A program made the translations under genes and the position numbers. This document shows positions 9,530 through 18,037 of a stretch of 36,905 nt of DNA, piece by piece. The DNA is taken from the NCBI GenBank assembly GCA_945873475.1, contig CAMCDF010000003.1:1-36905 (forward strand), written 5' to 3'. The stretch's first letter is position 1. Each line of letters starts with the position of its first letter. The notes under the pieces are model-generated. The model searched no databases, had not been told where the DNA came from, and worked only from the letters and a program-made list of their open reading frames with translations. The DNA is from Bifidobacterium breve (GTDB taxonomy: Bacteria > Actinomycetota > Thermoleophilia > Miltoncostaeales > Miltoncostaeaceae).

Positions 9530-10186
9530 ATGGACGTTTTCGAGGCAATCCGCAAGCGCAAGGCCGTGCGCACGTACACCGACCGCCCCGTGCCGGATGA
9601 CGTGCTCGACAGGGTGCTGCGTGCGGCACTGCAGGCACCGACCGGCAGTGGATCGCAGGCCTGGAGCCTGCTGGTGGTGCGCGACGAGGCCACGCGCCTG
9701 CAGGTGGCCGACCTGGTCATCGCCGGCGGCGCGAAGTACTTCGCCGAGATGCGCCCGCGCCGCGACGCCACGCCCGAGGAGCACGAGGCCGAGTGCGTGG
9801 CGTACGCCGAGAAGATCCTCCCCACCTACCGCATCGCGCCGGTGTGGGTGATGGGGCTGCTCGTGCCCCGCGGCAACTACCCCGAGACCATGGCCGAGGG
9901 CGGCTACGTGGACGACCTCCTCTCGGTGGCCTTCGCCATGGAGAACCTGTTCGTCGCCGCGCGTGCCGAGGGCCTGGGCACCGTGCCCACATCGGCCTTC
10001 CAGCGGTTCGAGAAGGACCGGCTGCGGGAGATCGTCGGCCTGCCCGCCGACGTCGACCCGGTGCTCGTGACCCCGCTCGGCTACCCCGAGTCGTTCCCCG
10101 AGGGGCTCCCGCCCGCGCTCAAGCGCTCGTACCGTGGGTGGAAGTCGCTGGTGCACGACGACTCGTGGGGCAATACCCGCGACTAG
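9530..10186 (+). CDS. Nitroreductase family protein
   Basis: MDVFEAIRKRKAVRTYTDRPVPDDVLDRVLRAALQAPTGSGSQAW; C-terminal GYPE..P. Confidence 0.92.
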   Translation: MDVFEAIRKRKAVRTYTDRPVPDDVLDRVLRAALQAPTGSGSQAWSLLVVRDEATRLQVADLVIAGGAKYFAEMRPRRDATPEEHEAECVAYAEKILPTYRIAPVWVMGLLVPRGNYPETMAEGGYVDDLLSVAFAMENLFVAARAEGLGTVPTSAFQRFEKDRLREIVGLPADVDPVLVTPLGYPESFPEGLPPALKRSYRGWKSLVHDDSWGNTRD

Positions 10187-10203
10187 GACCAGGAGGCCCT
10201 CCA

Positions 10204-10545
10204 GTGGCATGGGATGACATCGCGCAGTGGCAGCCGCAGGACCTCTTCGCCTCGTTGCGGATGGGCGACAAGGTGCAGCCCGTGGACTGCCGTGAGCTCA
10301 CCTGGCGCGAGGCGGACACCAAGGTGAAGAACGCCATCCGCATCGATCCGATGTCGTTCACGTCGGAGATCGACGGCCTGCCGAAGGACAAGGAACTGGT
10401 CTTCTACTGCGACCGCGCGGGCGAGGCCACGAGCATGAAGATCGCCCTCACCGCCTTCGACAAGGGCTTCACGAGGGTGGGTGTGCTGGTGGGGGGCTTC
10501 GACGCATGGGTGGCGGCGGACTACCCCGTGGAACCCAAGGAGTAG
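10204..10545 (+). CDS. Rhodanese-like domain protein
   Basis: PVDCRE...ELVFYCDRAGEATSMKIALTAFDKGFTRVGVLVGGFDAWVAADYPVE. Confidence 0.85.
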   Translation: MAWDDIAQWQPQDLFASLRMGDKVQPVDCRELTWREADTKVKNAIRIDPMSFTSEIDGLPKDKELVFYCDRAGEATSMKIALTAFDKGFTRVGVLVGGFDAWVAADYPVEPKE

Positions 10546-10546
10546 C

Positions 10547-10567
10547 CCGACCGCACGCCCAGGTCGG
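10547..10567. terminator. Hairpin between convergent rhodanese and DUF2294-like genes
   Basis: CCGACC-N9-GGTCGG in the short convergent intergenic gap. Confidence 0.4.
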
Positions 10568-10570
10568 TTG

Positions 10571-10888
10571 CTACTTCTTGGGCGTCAGCCCGTAGCGCTC
10601 CTCGAGCCACTCGGGGAGGATCGCGGCGATGCCGCGGATGAGCAGCTCGCGCTCCGAGATGGCCACACGGGCGGCCACGGAGAGCACCTGCTGGCCCTCG
10701 TCGGAGCGCACGCCCTGCACGCCCGACACCATGTTGTCGCCCTCGGTCTTGTTGTAGACCATGGCGCGGGCGGCCATGGGCCAGTGCTCACGGGTCCACT
10801 CGATCAGTGCTTCCTCGAGGTCGGTGGGCGAGTACTCCAGAAGGGCCCGCTGGAGCTCGTTGGGCGTGGGGTCACTGTCGCGCTGCAT
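10571..10888 (-). CDS. Conserved hypothetical protein (possible DUF2294-like)
   Basis: Good coding frame; ARAMVYNKTEGDNMVSGVQGVRSDEG; family assignment tentative. Confidence 0.6.
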   Translation of the reverse strand: MQRDSDPTPNELQRALLEYSPTDLEEALIEWTREHWPMAARAMVYNKTEGDNMVSGVQGVRSDEGQQVLSVAARVAISERELLIRGIAAILPEWLEERYGLTPKK

Positions 10889-10938
10889 CTGGGGTCCTTT
10901 AAGGGGCCGTTTGCGGAATCTCCCGGCAGGATAGCCAC

Positions 10939-11463
10939 GTGAGCGAGTCGACCGGTACGCGATTCGGCGGGGCCCGTGGACGGCTGGCGCTGCTGGTGGC
11001 GGGCGTGGCCCTTGCGGCGACGGCCGTGGTGGCGTCGGGAATCGAGTGGGGGCGGCTGCTGGTGCGCGGCAGGCTGGTGGTCATCGAGGACGGCCTCTCG
11101 CTGTGGCAGGGGGTCACCGTGCTGGTGGCGGCGGCCGTCGGGGCGCTGGTGATGGCCCTCGCGGTCGCGGCCTCGCGGGGGCGGCTTGCCGCCCTGGCGG
11201 CACTGGTGTCGGGCGTGGCCATTGCCATCGTCTGCGTGCAGGCGCTGGTGTGGCTGGTGACGCGCCCCGACGCCATCGCCGACCAGGTGAGGGCGGGCGC
11301 GGAGTCGATTCCGCTCAAGGGCTACGTGGTGCCGTCGATCGAGAGCATCGTCGGCCCCGGGGCATGGGTGGCCCTGGTCGCCGGGGTGCTGCTGACGCTG
11401 GTGGGGCTCGTGGGCGTCGTGGTTCCCTCATGGCGCAGGCGGCGCGGCGCGGTGGCGGGCTGA
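10939..11463 (+). CDS. Membrane protein (~4 TM), hypothetical
   Basis: Repeated hydrophobic segments; stop overlaps next start (TGATG). Confidence 0.65.
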   Translation: MSESTGTRFGGARGRLALLVAGVALAATAVVASGIEWGRLLVRGRLVVIEDGLSLWQGVTVLVAAAVGALVMALAVAASRGRLAALAALVSGVAIAIVCVQALVWLVTRPDAIADQVRAGAESIPLKGYVVPSIESIVGPGAWVALVAGVLLTLVGLVGVVVPSWRRRRGAVAG

Positions 11464-12359
11464 TGGCCGCGCGCATTGCATCGCTGCTGCCGTCGGTCAC
11501 CGAGATCGTGTGCGCGCTCGGGCTGGGCGACCGCCTGGTGGCGAGGAGCCACGAGTGCGACTTCCCCCCATGGGTGACGTCACTTCCCGCCGTCACCGCC
11601 TCGCGCCTGCCCGCAGATGCCGTGACCCAGGCCGAGGTGGACGCCGCGGTCACGGCTGCCGCCCAGGCGGGAGCGGCCCTGTACTCGCTCGACATCGAAC
11701 TGCTGGCCCGGCTCGCCCCGGACCTGGTGGTCACGCAGTCGCTGTGCGACGTGTGCGCCGTGGACGAGGGCCTGGCGCTCGGGGCGGTGGAGCGCATGGA
11801 TGCGCCGGCCCGCCTGCTGTCGTTGTCGCCCGGTCGTCTCGACGAGGTGATCGCCGCCGTGGGCGAGGTGGCCGTGGCCGCCGGGGAACCCGCGCGCGGG
11901 GAGGATCTGATGCAGGGCCTCCGTGCCCGGCTCGATGCGCTGCATGCCCGGGTGGATGGTCGCCCGCGGGTGCGCGTGGCAGCCGTCGAGTGGATCGACC
12001 CGCCGTGGTCGGCCGGTCACTGGGTGCCGGATCAGGTGGCGGCGGCCGGTGGGGAGGAGGTGCTGGCGCAGCCCGGCGGACGGTCGGCCCGCATGACCTG
12101 GGACGACGTGCGCAGCGCCCGCCCCGACGTGGTGGTGCTGATGCCCTGCGGGCTGTCGCTGGCCGAGACCCTGTCCCTGGCACGCGACGTTCCACCGCTG
12201 CCCTGCCGCGTGGCCGCGGTGGACGCATCGGGCCTGTTCAGCCGGCCGGGCCCCCGGCTGGTCGATGGCGCCGAGGTGCTGGCGCGCATGCTGCACCCGC
12301 TGCCCGGGGATCCCCCCGCAGGCGACGCGTGGGCATGGGTGGATGAGGCGTCAGGCTAG
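11463..12359 (+). CDS. Cobalamin/metallophore-binding protein, BtuF-like
   Basis: RIASLLPSVTEIVCALGLGDRLVARSHECDFPP...LAPDLVVTQSLCDVCAV. Confidence 0.85.
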   Translation: MAARIASLLPSVTEIVCALGLGDRLVARSHECDFPPWVTSLPAVTASRLPADAVTQAEVDAAVTAAAQAGAALYSLDIELLARLAPDLVVTQSLCDVCAVDEGLALGAVERMDAPARLLSLSPGRLDEVIAAVGEVAVAAGEPARGEDLMQGLRARLDALHARVDGRPRVRVAAVEWIDPPWSAGHWVPDQVAAAGGEEVLAQPGGRSARMTWDDVRSARPDVVVLMPCGLSLAETLSLARDVPPLPCRVAAVDASGLFSRPGPRLVDGAEVLARMLHPLPGDPPAGDAWAWVDEASG

Positions 12360-12374
12360 ACTCGCGGAACGGCC

Positions 12375-12656
12375 ATGAAGACGTTCATCCTCCTCGCCAC
12401 GCTGAGCCCCCAGGGCCTGCAGACCCTTCGCCTCACGCCCGAGCGCCTGCTCGAGGTGAACCGCGAGATCGAGGACCTCGGCGGTCGCGTGCTGAACCAG
12501 TGGGCCGTGCTGGGCTACTACGACTTCATGAGCATCATCGAGGCGCCCGACGAGATGGCGGCTGCGAGGATGGTGGGCGAGTTGTCCGCCCGCGGCAGCG
12601 CCACCTTCGAGACGCTCACCGTCATGGACCCCGACGAGGTCCTCGGCCTGGCCTAG
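12375..12656 (+). CDS. GYD-domain protein
   Basis: MKTFILLATLSPQGLQTL...GGRVLNQWAVLGYYDFMSIIEAPDEMAAARM. Confidence 0.85.
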   Translation: MKTFILLATLSPQGLQTLRLTPERLLEVNREIEDLGGRVLNQWAVLGYYDFMSIIEAPDEMAAARMVGELSARGSATFETLTVMDPDEVLGLA

Positions 12657-12829
12657 GCCCCGGCGCGCCGCCACTTCTCGGAGTGGCACAGGGGGCAGGC
12701 GGGCAGCACCAGCACGCCGTCGCTCTCGTCGGGAGACTTCACGAGCAGGTCGCACTCCGCGCAGCGGAACTCCCCGGTCACCTCGTCGCCGATCTCGAAC
12801 ACCTGGGGCTCATCGGGGGCCTGCGGCAT
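12653..12829 (-). CDS. Small zinc-ribbon protein (58 aa)
   Basis: MPQAPDEPQVFEIGDEVTGEFRCAECDLLVKSPDESDGVLVLPACPLCHSEKWRRAGA; two CxxC; not in the track; shares CTAG with the + gene's stop. Confidence 0.75.
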   Translation of the reverse strand: MPQAPDEPQVFEIGDEVTGEFRCAECDLLVKSPDESDGVLVLPACPLCHSEKWRRAGA

Positions 12830-12883
12830 GTGCGTTACTCCCGCGCCTCGCGCGTGGTCGGTGGGAAGAGGGTTCCGCGGTGG

Positions 12884-13156
12884 CTAGATCGCGAGGGCGG
12901 CGACCAGCGCCGCAGCCGCCACGACGGCGAACAGCACGAAGCCGATCGCCAGAATCCGGGTTTCGGTGACCACGGGCGCGTGGATCTCGCCGTGGTGCGT
13001 GGGCCGCCAGTGCACGAGGCGCGTGATGCGGCCTTCGTGGATGGACCGCTCGCAGTACGGGCAGAAGGTGGTCGATTCCAGCAGGGGAAGTCCGCACCGG
13101 TGGCAACCGGGTGCTTCCGAATGGTTGTGATGCTGGAGGTCCGACTCCGTACGCAC
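12884..13156 (-). CDS. Zinc-ribbon protein with C-terminal TM helix
   Basis: CHRCGLPLLESTTFCPYC plus terminal hydrophobic helix. Confidence 0.7.
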   Translation of the reverse strand: MRTESDLQHHNHSEAPGCHRCGLPLLESTTFCPYCERSIHEGRITRLVHWRPTHHGEIHAPVVTETRILAIGFVLFAVVAAAALVAALAI

Positions 13157-13257
13157 GAGCTGCTCCTCGCGTGACCCCGTCGACGTAACGGGATCGGCAG
13201 CATACCCCGGCGGGAAGGAATTCGCGTGCGCGTGTCGAAAAGGCGCCGCCCGGTGGA

Positions 13258-13575
13258 TCAGGCGTTGTCCTCGGCCAGCATCGGGAAGGCGGCTGCGGCG
13301 TCGTGCCCCGTGTCATCGGCGGCCTGGTGGGTGGAGGCGGCCTGCACGTCGGCGAGGCGGGCATCGACCTCGGCGATCTCCGCTGCCAGCGCGCTGGCCG
13401 GTATGTCGCCCTCGAGCGCCAGCGCGTAGGCACGCGCGCCGAGTGCGGCGAGCGCCCTGCGATGCCGGCGCTCGAGCACGCGCTTCTCGCCCTCCACGCG
13501 GGCCCGGTGCACGGACCCCCGCATGTCGTGGGCCATGCGGCCCGCCGTGGATGTGACCGAGGTGATGAGTGACAT
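13258..13575 (-). CDS. Hypothetical coiled-coil-like protein
   Basis: Start at MSLITSVTSTAGRMAHDMRGS; Ala/Glu/Arg-rich helical sequence. Confidence 0.6.
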   Translation of the reverse strand: MSLITSVTSTAGRMAHDMRGSVHRARVEGEKRVLERRHRRALAALGARAYALALEGDIPASALAAEIAEVDARLADVQAASTHQAADDTGHDAAAAFPMLAEDNA

Positions 13576-13671
13576 GCCCTCAGGGTAGCCGCGTGCGTTG
13601 TGGCCGGCACGGGCGCGAGGCGTGACGACCGGGCACACACCGGTGCGGCGCACGGCCATAGCGTCGCACGC

Positions 13672-14292
13672 ATGGATGCAGCGACTGCATGGCGGGGCGG
13701 ACGAGGGCAGGCGACCATCGAGCACGTCGGGCTCACGGTGGTCATCGCGCTGCTGTTCGGGGCGCTCGCCGTGTGGGTGGCCGGCACGCCATGGGCGGCC
13801 GATGGACCCCCCGACGTCATCGCCCGCGTGACGGCTCCACTGCGGGGTGCGGCGGAGATCGCCACGCTGCCGAGGGAGGTATCGACCCCGGCACGGCGCG
13901 CGATGGAGCGCGCGGGCGGGTCGGGTGCATCGGGCGCGGTTCAGCGGGCCTGGGAGGGCTTCCTGTGGTGGGGCGCGCTCAACGTGGATGGCCAGATCGA
14001 GGCGGGTCGCGGTGCCCTCGAGCAGGTGGGCATCAGGGCCGAGGACCTGGTGAAGGACCCCGTCAAGACGATCGAGGGCGCCGTCGACAGGCTGTCCAGG
14101 CCGCCCGTCACCGGCAGCGCCGAGCGGGTGGCGCGCATCGTGCGCACCATCGGCGCCATCGGCGACCAGCCCTTCCGCGAGTCGTTCCTGGGCATCTCGC
14201 GCGACCTCGGGGGGCTGGGCGCCGACTGGCTCATCGCCAAGTACGCGCGCGGGCTGGGTGACCTTCTCGGGCGGCTGCTGCCCGGGGGATGA
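13672..14292 (+). CDS. Large pilin-like protein with type IVb (Flp/TadE-like) N-terminus
   Basis: MDAATAWRGGRGQATIEHVGLTVVIALLFGALAVWVAG: G|QATIE prepilin-type cleavage motif followed by a hydrophobic helix. Confidence 0.6.
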   Translation: MDAATAWRGGRGQATIEHVGLTVVIALLFGALAVWVAGTPWAADGPPDVIARVTAPLRGAAEIATLPREVSTPARRAMERAGGSGASGAVQRAWEGFLWWGALNVDGQIEAGRGALEQVGIRAEDLVKDPVKTIEGAVDRLSRPPVTGSAERVARIVRTIGAIGDQPFRESFLGISRDLGGLGADWLIAKYARGLGDLLGRLLPGG

Positions 14293-14552
14293 CCGGTACA
14301 TCGATGAAGGAGGTGGCAGGGGTGATGAATGCACTGGCGGGCCGCGTTCACGCGTGGGGCGCGCATACATGGTGGCGGGTGCGTGAATCGCGCGGCCAGG
14401 GCACGGTGGAGTACGTGGGGATGGTGGTGATGGTCACCCTGCTGGTCGCCGCCGTTGCGGTGGCGGCCAAGGGGTGGGCTCCCGACATCGGCAATGCGTT
14501 GAAGAAGGCCCTGACCGGAGCCGTGAAGCATCTGACGGACGGCTTCGGCTGA
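14289..14552 (+). CDS. Flp-like type IVb pilin
   Basis: SRGQGTVEYVGMVVMVTLLVAAVAVAAKGW; ATGA overlap with the upstream gene. Confidence 0.7.
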   Translation: MTGTSMKEVAGVMNALAGRVHAWGAHTWWRVRESRGQGTVEYVGMVVMVTLLVAAVAVAAKGWAPDIGNALKKALTGAVKHLTDGFG

Positions 14553-14576
14553 TGGCGGGCGCGCCGCGGTGGTCGG

Positions 14577-15572
14577 CTAGGGGATGATCACCGCGGCGCC
14601 CTCCACCTCGCCCGTGGCGATGCGCTGCAGCGCGCGGTTGGCATCGGCCAGCGGGTGCTCCTCGATGGTCGTGACGATGGGGATCGACGCGGCCAGCGCC
14701 AGGTAGTCGCGTGCGTCGTCGCGGGTGACGTTGGCCACCGAGCGGATGCAGCGCTCCCACCAGAGGTCGGCGTAGTCCATCTCGGGCAGGCGGTCGAGGT
14801 GGATCGCGTTGATGGCCACGGTGCCGCCGCGATCGAGGGCGCGCAGGGCGTGCGCCACCACCTCGCCGGCGGGCGCGAACGTGACGGCCAGGTCGAGGGC
14901 GAAGGGGGGCGCCTCGTCGTACCCGCCTGCCCACTCGGCCCCCAGTGAGAGCGCCCGTTGCCGCTCTGCATGCGATCGCGTGGCCACGGCGACGCGGCAG
15001 CCCATGTGGCGCGCCACCTGGATGGCCTGCAGCGCCGACGCCCCGAATCCGTAGAGGCCCACGCGTGCACCCGGCGTGATGCCCGCCACGCGCAGCGCCC
15101 GGAAGCCGATTACACCGCCGCAGAGCAGGGGCGCGAGGTCGCGGTCTGCCGGCCCCTCGGGCAGCGGCACCACCACATCGGCCCGGGCGCACACGAGCTC
15201 GGCGAACCCGCCGTGGCGGTCCCAGCCGGTGAAGGTGGCCCGCTCGCACAGGTTCTCGCGCCCCGACAGGCAGAACGCGCACTCCCCGCAGGTGCCGGCA
15301 AGCCACGTGAGCCCGGCCCGGTCACCCTCGCGCCAGTCGCCGCAATCCGGCCCCACGGCCTCGATGCGCCCGGCCACCTGATGGCCGGGGATGATCGGGA
15401 GCACGCGGGTGGGCAGGTCGCCCTCGCACACCTGCAGGTCGGTTCGGCAGGCCGCGCACGCGCCCACGCGGATGAGCACCTCGCCCGGGCCGGGCACCGG
15501 GTCGGGGAATGCCGCGAGTCGCAGCGGCTTGGCATGGATGCTTCCCGGCACTGTCAGGACCATCGCGCGCAT
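14577..15572 (-). CDS. Zinc-dependent alcohol dehydrogenase (MDR family)
   Basis: GACAACRTDLQVCEGDLP, GHQVAGRIEAVG, GTCGECAFCLSGRENLCE, GLYGFGASA. Confidence 0.92.
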   Translation of the reverse strand: MRAMVLTVPGSIHAKPLRLAAFPDPVPGPGEVLIRVGACAACRTDLQVCEGDLPTRVLPIIPGHQVAGRIEAVGPDCGDWREGDRAGLTWLAGTCGECAFCLSGRENLCERATFTGWDRHGGFAELVCARADVVVPLPEGPADRDLAPLLCGGVIGFRALRVAGITPGARVGLYGFGASALQAIQVARHMGCRVAVATRSHAERQRALSLGAEWAGGYDEAPPFALDLAVTFAPAGEVVAHALRALDRGGTVAINAIHLDRLPEMDYADLWWERCIRSVANVTRDDARDYLALAASIPIVTTIEEHPLADANRALQRIATGEVEGAAVIIP

Positions 15573-15583
15573 ATGCTGGGAGC

Positions 15584-16084
15584 GTGGCAGGTATCGAGGT
15601 CATCCGCGCTCCCGATGCCCCTCTCGGGGGCGGCGATCCCACGCGCCGGCATGCGGTCCTGGCCGATGGGCTGGTGCTGCTGCCCGGCCTCACGCGCCCC
15701 GAGGCCGACGACGCCTGCCGGTGGCTGGGGGCGATGGCAGGCGACGACCGCCCGCTGGCGCTGGCCGAGGTGGCCCTGCCGGTGGTGCTCACCGATGGCG
15801 CCGGCCCGCATCTGCTCGACGCCGACGGCGGCCTTGTGCTGGCCCTTGGACCCCACCCGGCAATCGCCGGGGCGCTGGTGGCCATGGGCGCGCCCACGCC
15901 GCTGCATGCCGTGGGCCTGGTGACGAGGGTGGGCGGCGGCGGCTGGGCCTGGCTGGCGCGGGCCCGCGTGGCCGACTCAGGTCGCGTGGATGCCCTCGAC
16001 GGGCTCGAGGCGGTCGTCGACGCCTCGGGGTTGAGATCGTGGGCCGCGAGGTGGGCCGCGGTCATGTCTACGCTTGCCCCGTGA
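15584..16084 (+). CDS. Hypothetical protein
   Basis: GTG start; coding-like composition; GTGA overlap with next gene. Confidence 0.6.
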   Translation: MAGIEVIRAPDAPLGGGDPTRRHAVLADGLVLLPGLTRPEADDACRWLGAMAGDDRPLALAEVALPVVLTDGAGPHLLDADGGLVLALGPHPAIAGALVAMGAPTPLHAVGLVTRVGGGGWAWLARARVADSGRVDALDGLEAVVDASGLRSWAARWAAVMSTLAP

Positions 16085-16383
16085 GTGAGTACGTCATCCG
16101 GTTCACCGCCGAGAACCCGGGCGACCTCGATGCCGCAGCCACGGAACGCCTTGCCACGGCTGCCCGGGCGATTCCCGGCACGAGGCCTCTCGGGCGCGTG
16201 ATGGTGGACCGCGACCGGCGGCGCATCGAGGCCGAGTTCGCGATCGACGTGGAGCAGGCCATGGCGGAGGCCGCGCGCGATGGCGGGCGCCTGGCCAAGG
16301 AGATGCTGCTGGCCGCCCGCATGCCCGAGGCGCGGCTCGTGGAGATGAGCGTGCGCATGGGTGACATCAACAGCACGGACTGA
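16081..16383 (+). CDS. Hypothetical protein
   Basis: GTG start; VSEYVIRFTAENPGDLDAAATERLATAARAIPG... Confidence 0.6.
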   Translation: MSEYVIRFTAENPGDLDAAATERLATAARAIPGTRPLGRVMVDRDRRRIEAEFAIDVEQAMAEAARDGGRLAKEMLLAARMPEARLVEMSVRMGDINSTD

Positions 16384-16385
16384 CA

Positions 16386-16404
16386 CCGGGAGGGCGTCTC
16401 CCGG
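16386..16404 (+). terminator. Hairpin directly after the hypothetical gene's stop
   Basis: CCGGGAG-GGCGT-CTCCCGG, 3 nt after TGA. Confidence 0.5.
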
Positions 16405-16609
16405 GGCGGGATGTGAATCCCACCTGCGGCCGTTCCCCCGAATCAGCGCCTGGGAGACTGCCGGTCCCGGATGCCAGGTTCCGTACTGCGCATCGCACGG
16501 TACCGATGGTGCGATGCGAGACCATCCGTGTGCACGCGGATTGTGTTGCGGGTTTCCCGCAACCCCGTTCATCCCCGAATCGGGCCGTGAACGCGCGACA
16601 ATCAGCCGC
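16405..16609 (+). promoter_or_regulatory. Hairpin-rich leader upstream of the photolyase operon
   Basis: GGGAT-GTGA-ATCCC (GNRA), CGCATCGCAC-N10-GTGCGATGCG, GTTGCGGG-TTT-CCCGCAAC, CGTTCA...TGAACG in succession. Confidence 0.45.
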
Positions 16610-18037
16610 GTGAGTGCCAGACCCACCACCGTCATGTGGTTTCGCCGTGACCTGCGCGTGGATGATCAACCGGCCCTCGCAGAGGCAGCTGCACGCGGCG
16701 ACGTCGTTGCCCTGTGGGTTGCAGACCCGCACCTGCTGTCGGCATCGCACCACCGCTCACCGGTGCGCCTGAGGTTCCTCAGGGCCTGCCTCGGGGCGCT
16801 CGATGAGGAGCTGCGGGCACTCGGTATTCCGCTGGTGGTGCGGGAGGGCGACCCCGCCGTGGTGGTGCCGGAGGCCGCGGTCGAGGCCGGCGCGGACCTG
16901 GTGCACGTGACCGAGGACGTCACCCCGTACGCGCGCAGGCGCGACCTGGCAGTGGAGTCGGCCCTGGGTGATACCGGGGTGCGATTTCGCGCCGTGGGCG
17001 GTCCGTGGCGGGTACCGCCGGGCGATCTTCCGGGAAGCAAGGGGTACGGCTACCTCGTGTTCACGCCGTTCTTCAGGGCGTGGGATCAGGTGCCCGTGGC
17101 GAATCGCATTCCGCCCCCCGACAGCCTGTCGGGTCCGTCCCTGGCATCCGACGGCCTGGGCGCGCTGCCCGATGGCGATCCGCCAATCGAAGCCGGCCCC
17201 GCTGCCGCCCGCGCGCGCCTCGAGCAGTTCATCCGCAGCGGCGCGGTGGATCGCTACGCCGAAGGGCGCGATCTGCTTGCCGACGACGGCACGTCGCACC
17301 TATCGGCCGACCTGCGCATGGGCGTGCTGTCACCCGCGCAGGTGGGGCGCGCCATCGGCCAGGGGCGCGGCGACACGGCGTCGCGGGACGCCTTCTGGCG
17401 CCAGCTGGCGTGGCGCGACTTCTACGGGCATCACATGGCGCGCAACCCCGGGGTGGCCCGGGCGGCGCTGAAGCCGGCGTTCCGCGCCATCGAGTGGGAC
17501 GACGACCCGGTCCTGTTCGAGGCCTGGCGCGAGGGGCGCACGGGATTCCCGCTGTGCGATGCCGGCATGCGGCAGATGCGCGCGACGGGGTGGATGCACA
17601 ACCGCGCGCGCATGGTGGCCGCGAGCGTTCTGGTGAAGGACCTGCTGGTCGACTGGCGCCTGGGCGAGGCCGAGTTCATGCGCGGCCTGGTCGACGGCGA
17701 CCCCGCCAACAACAACGGCGGCTGGCAGTGGACCGCCGGCACCGGCACCGACGCTGCGCCGTACTTCCGCGTGTTCAACCCCGTGCTGCAGGCCAGGCGG
17801 TTCGACCCCGGCGGCGCATACGTGCGGCGGTGGATCCCCGAGCTCGCGGGCGTACCCGACCGGTTCATCCACGAGCCCTGGAAGATGGACGAGCAGACGC
17901 AGCGCGACGCGGGCTGCATGATCGGCACCGACTACCCGGCGCCGGTCGTGGACCACGCGCTGCGGCGTGACGAGGCAATCGCCCGCTACAAGGACGCAGA
18001 CGTCCGGTGGGCAGCGACGGCGGAGGCCGCAGCATGA
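16610..18037 (+). CDS. phrB: Deoxyribodipyrimidine photolyase / cryptochrome family
   Basis: VMWFRRDLRVDDQPAL, FWRQLAWRDFYGH, GFPLCDAGMRQMRATGWMHNRARMVAASVLVKDLLVDWR, DPANNNGGWQWTAGTGTDAAPYFRVFNP. Confidence 0.96.
   Translation: MSARPTTVMWFRRDLRVDDQPALAEAAARGDVVALWVADPHLLSASHHRSPVRLRFLRACLGALDEELRALGIPLVVREGDPAVVVPEAAVEAGADLVHVTEDVTPYARRRDLAVESALGDTGVRFRAVGGPWRVPPGDLPGSKGYGYLVFTPFFRAWDQVPVANRIPPPDSLSGPSLASDGLGALPDGDPPIEAGPAAARARLEQFIRSGAVDRYAEGRDLLADDGTSHLSADLRMGVLSPAQVGRAIGQGRGDTASRDAFWRQLAWRDFYGHHMARNPGVARAALKPAFRAIEWDDDPVLFEAWREGRTGFPLCDAGMRQMRATGWMHNRARMVAASVLVKDLLVDWRLGEAEFMRGLVDGDPANNNGGWQWTAGTGTDAAPYFRVFNPVLQARRFDPGGAYVRRWIPELAGVPDRFIHEPWKMDEQTQRDAGCMIGTDYPAPVVDHALRRDEAIARYKDADVRWAATAEAAA

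Noticed and set aside
16405-16470. Full cobalamin riboswitch call
   Set aside because: Only two fragments resemble the consensus; the GCCACTG / CCCCGCAACTGT core is not recognisable, so only a structured leader is reported
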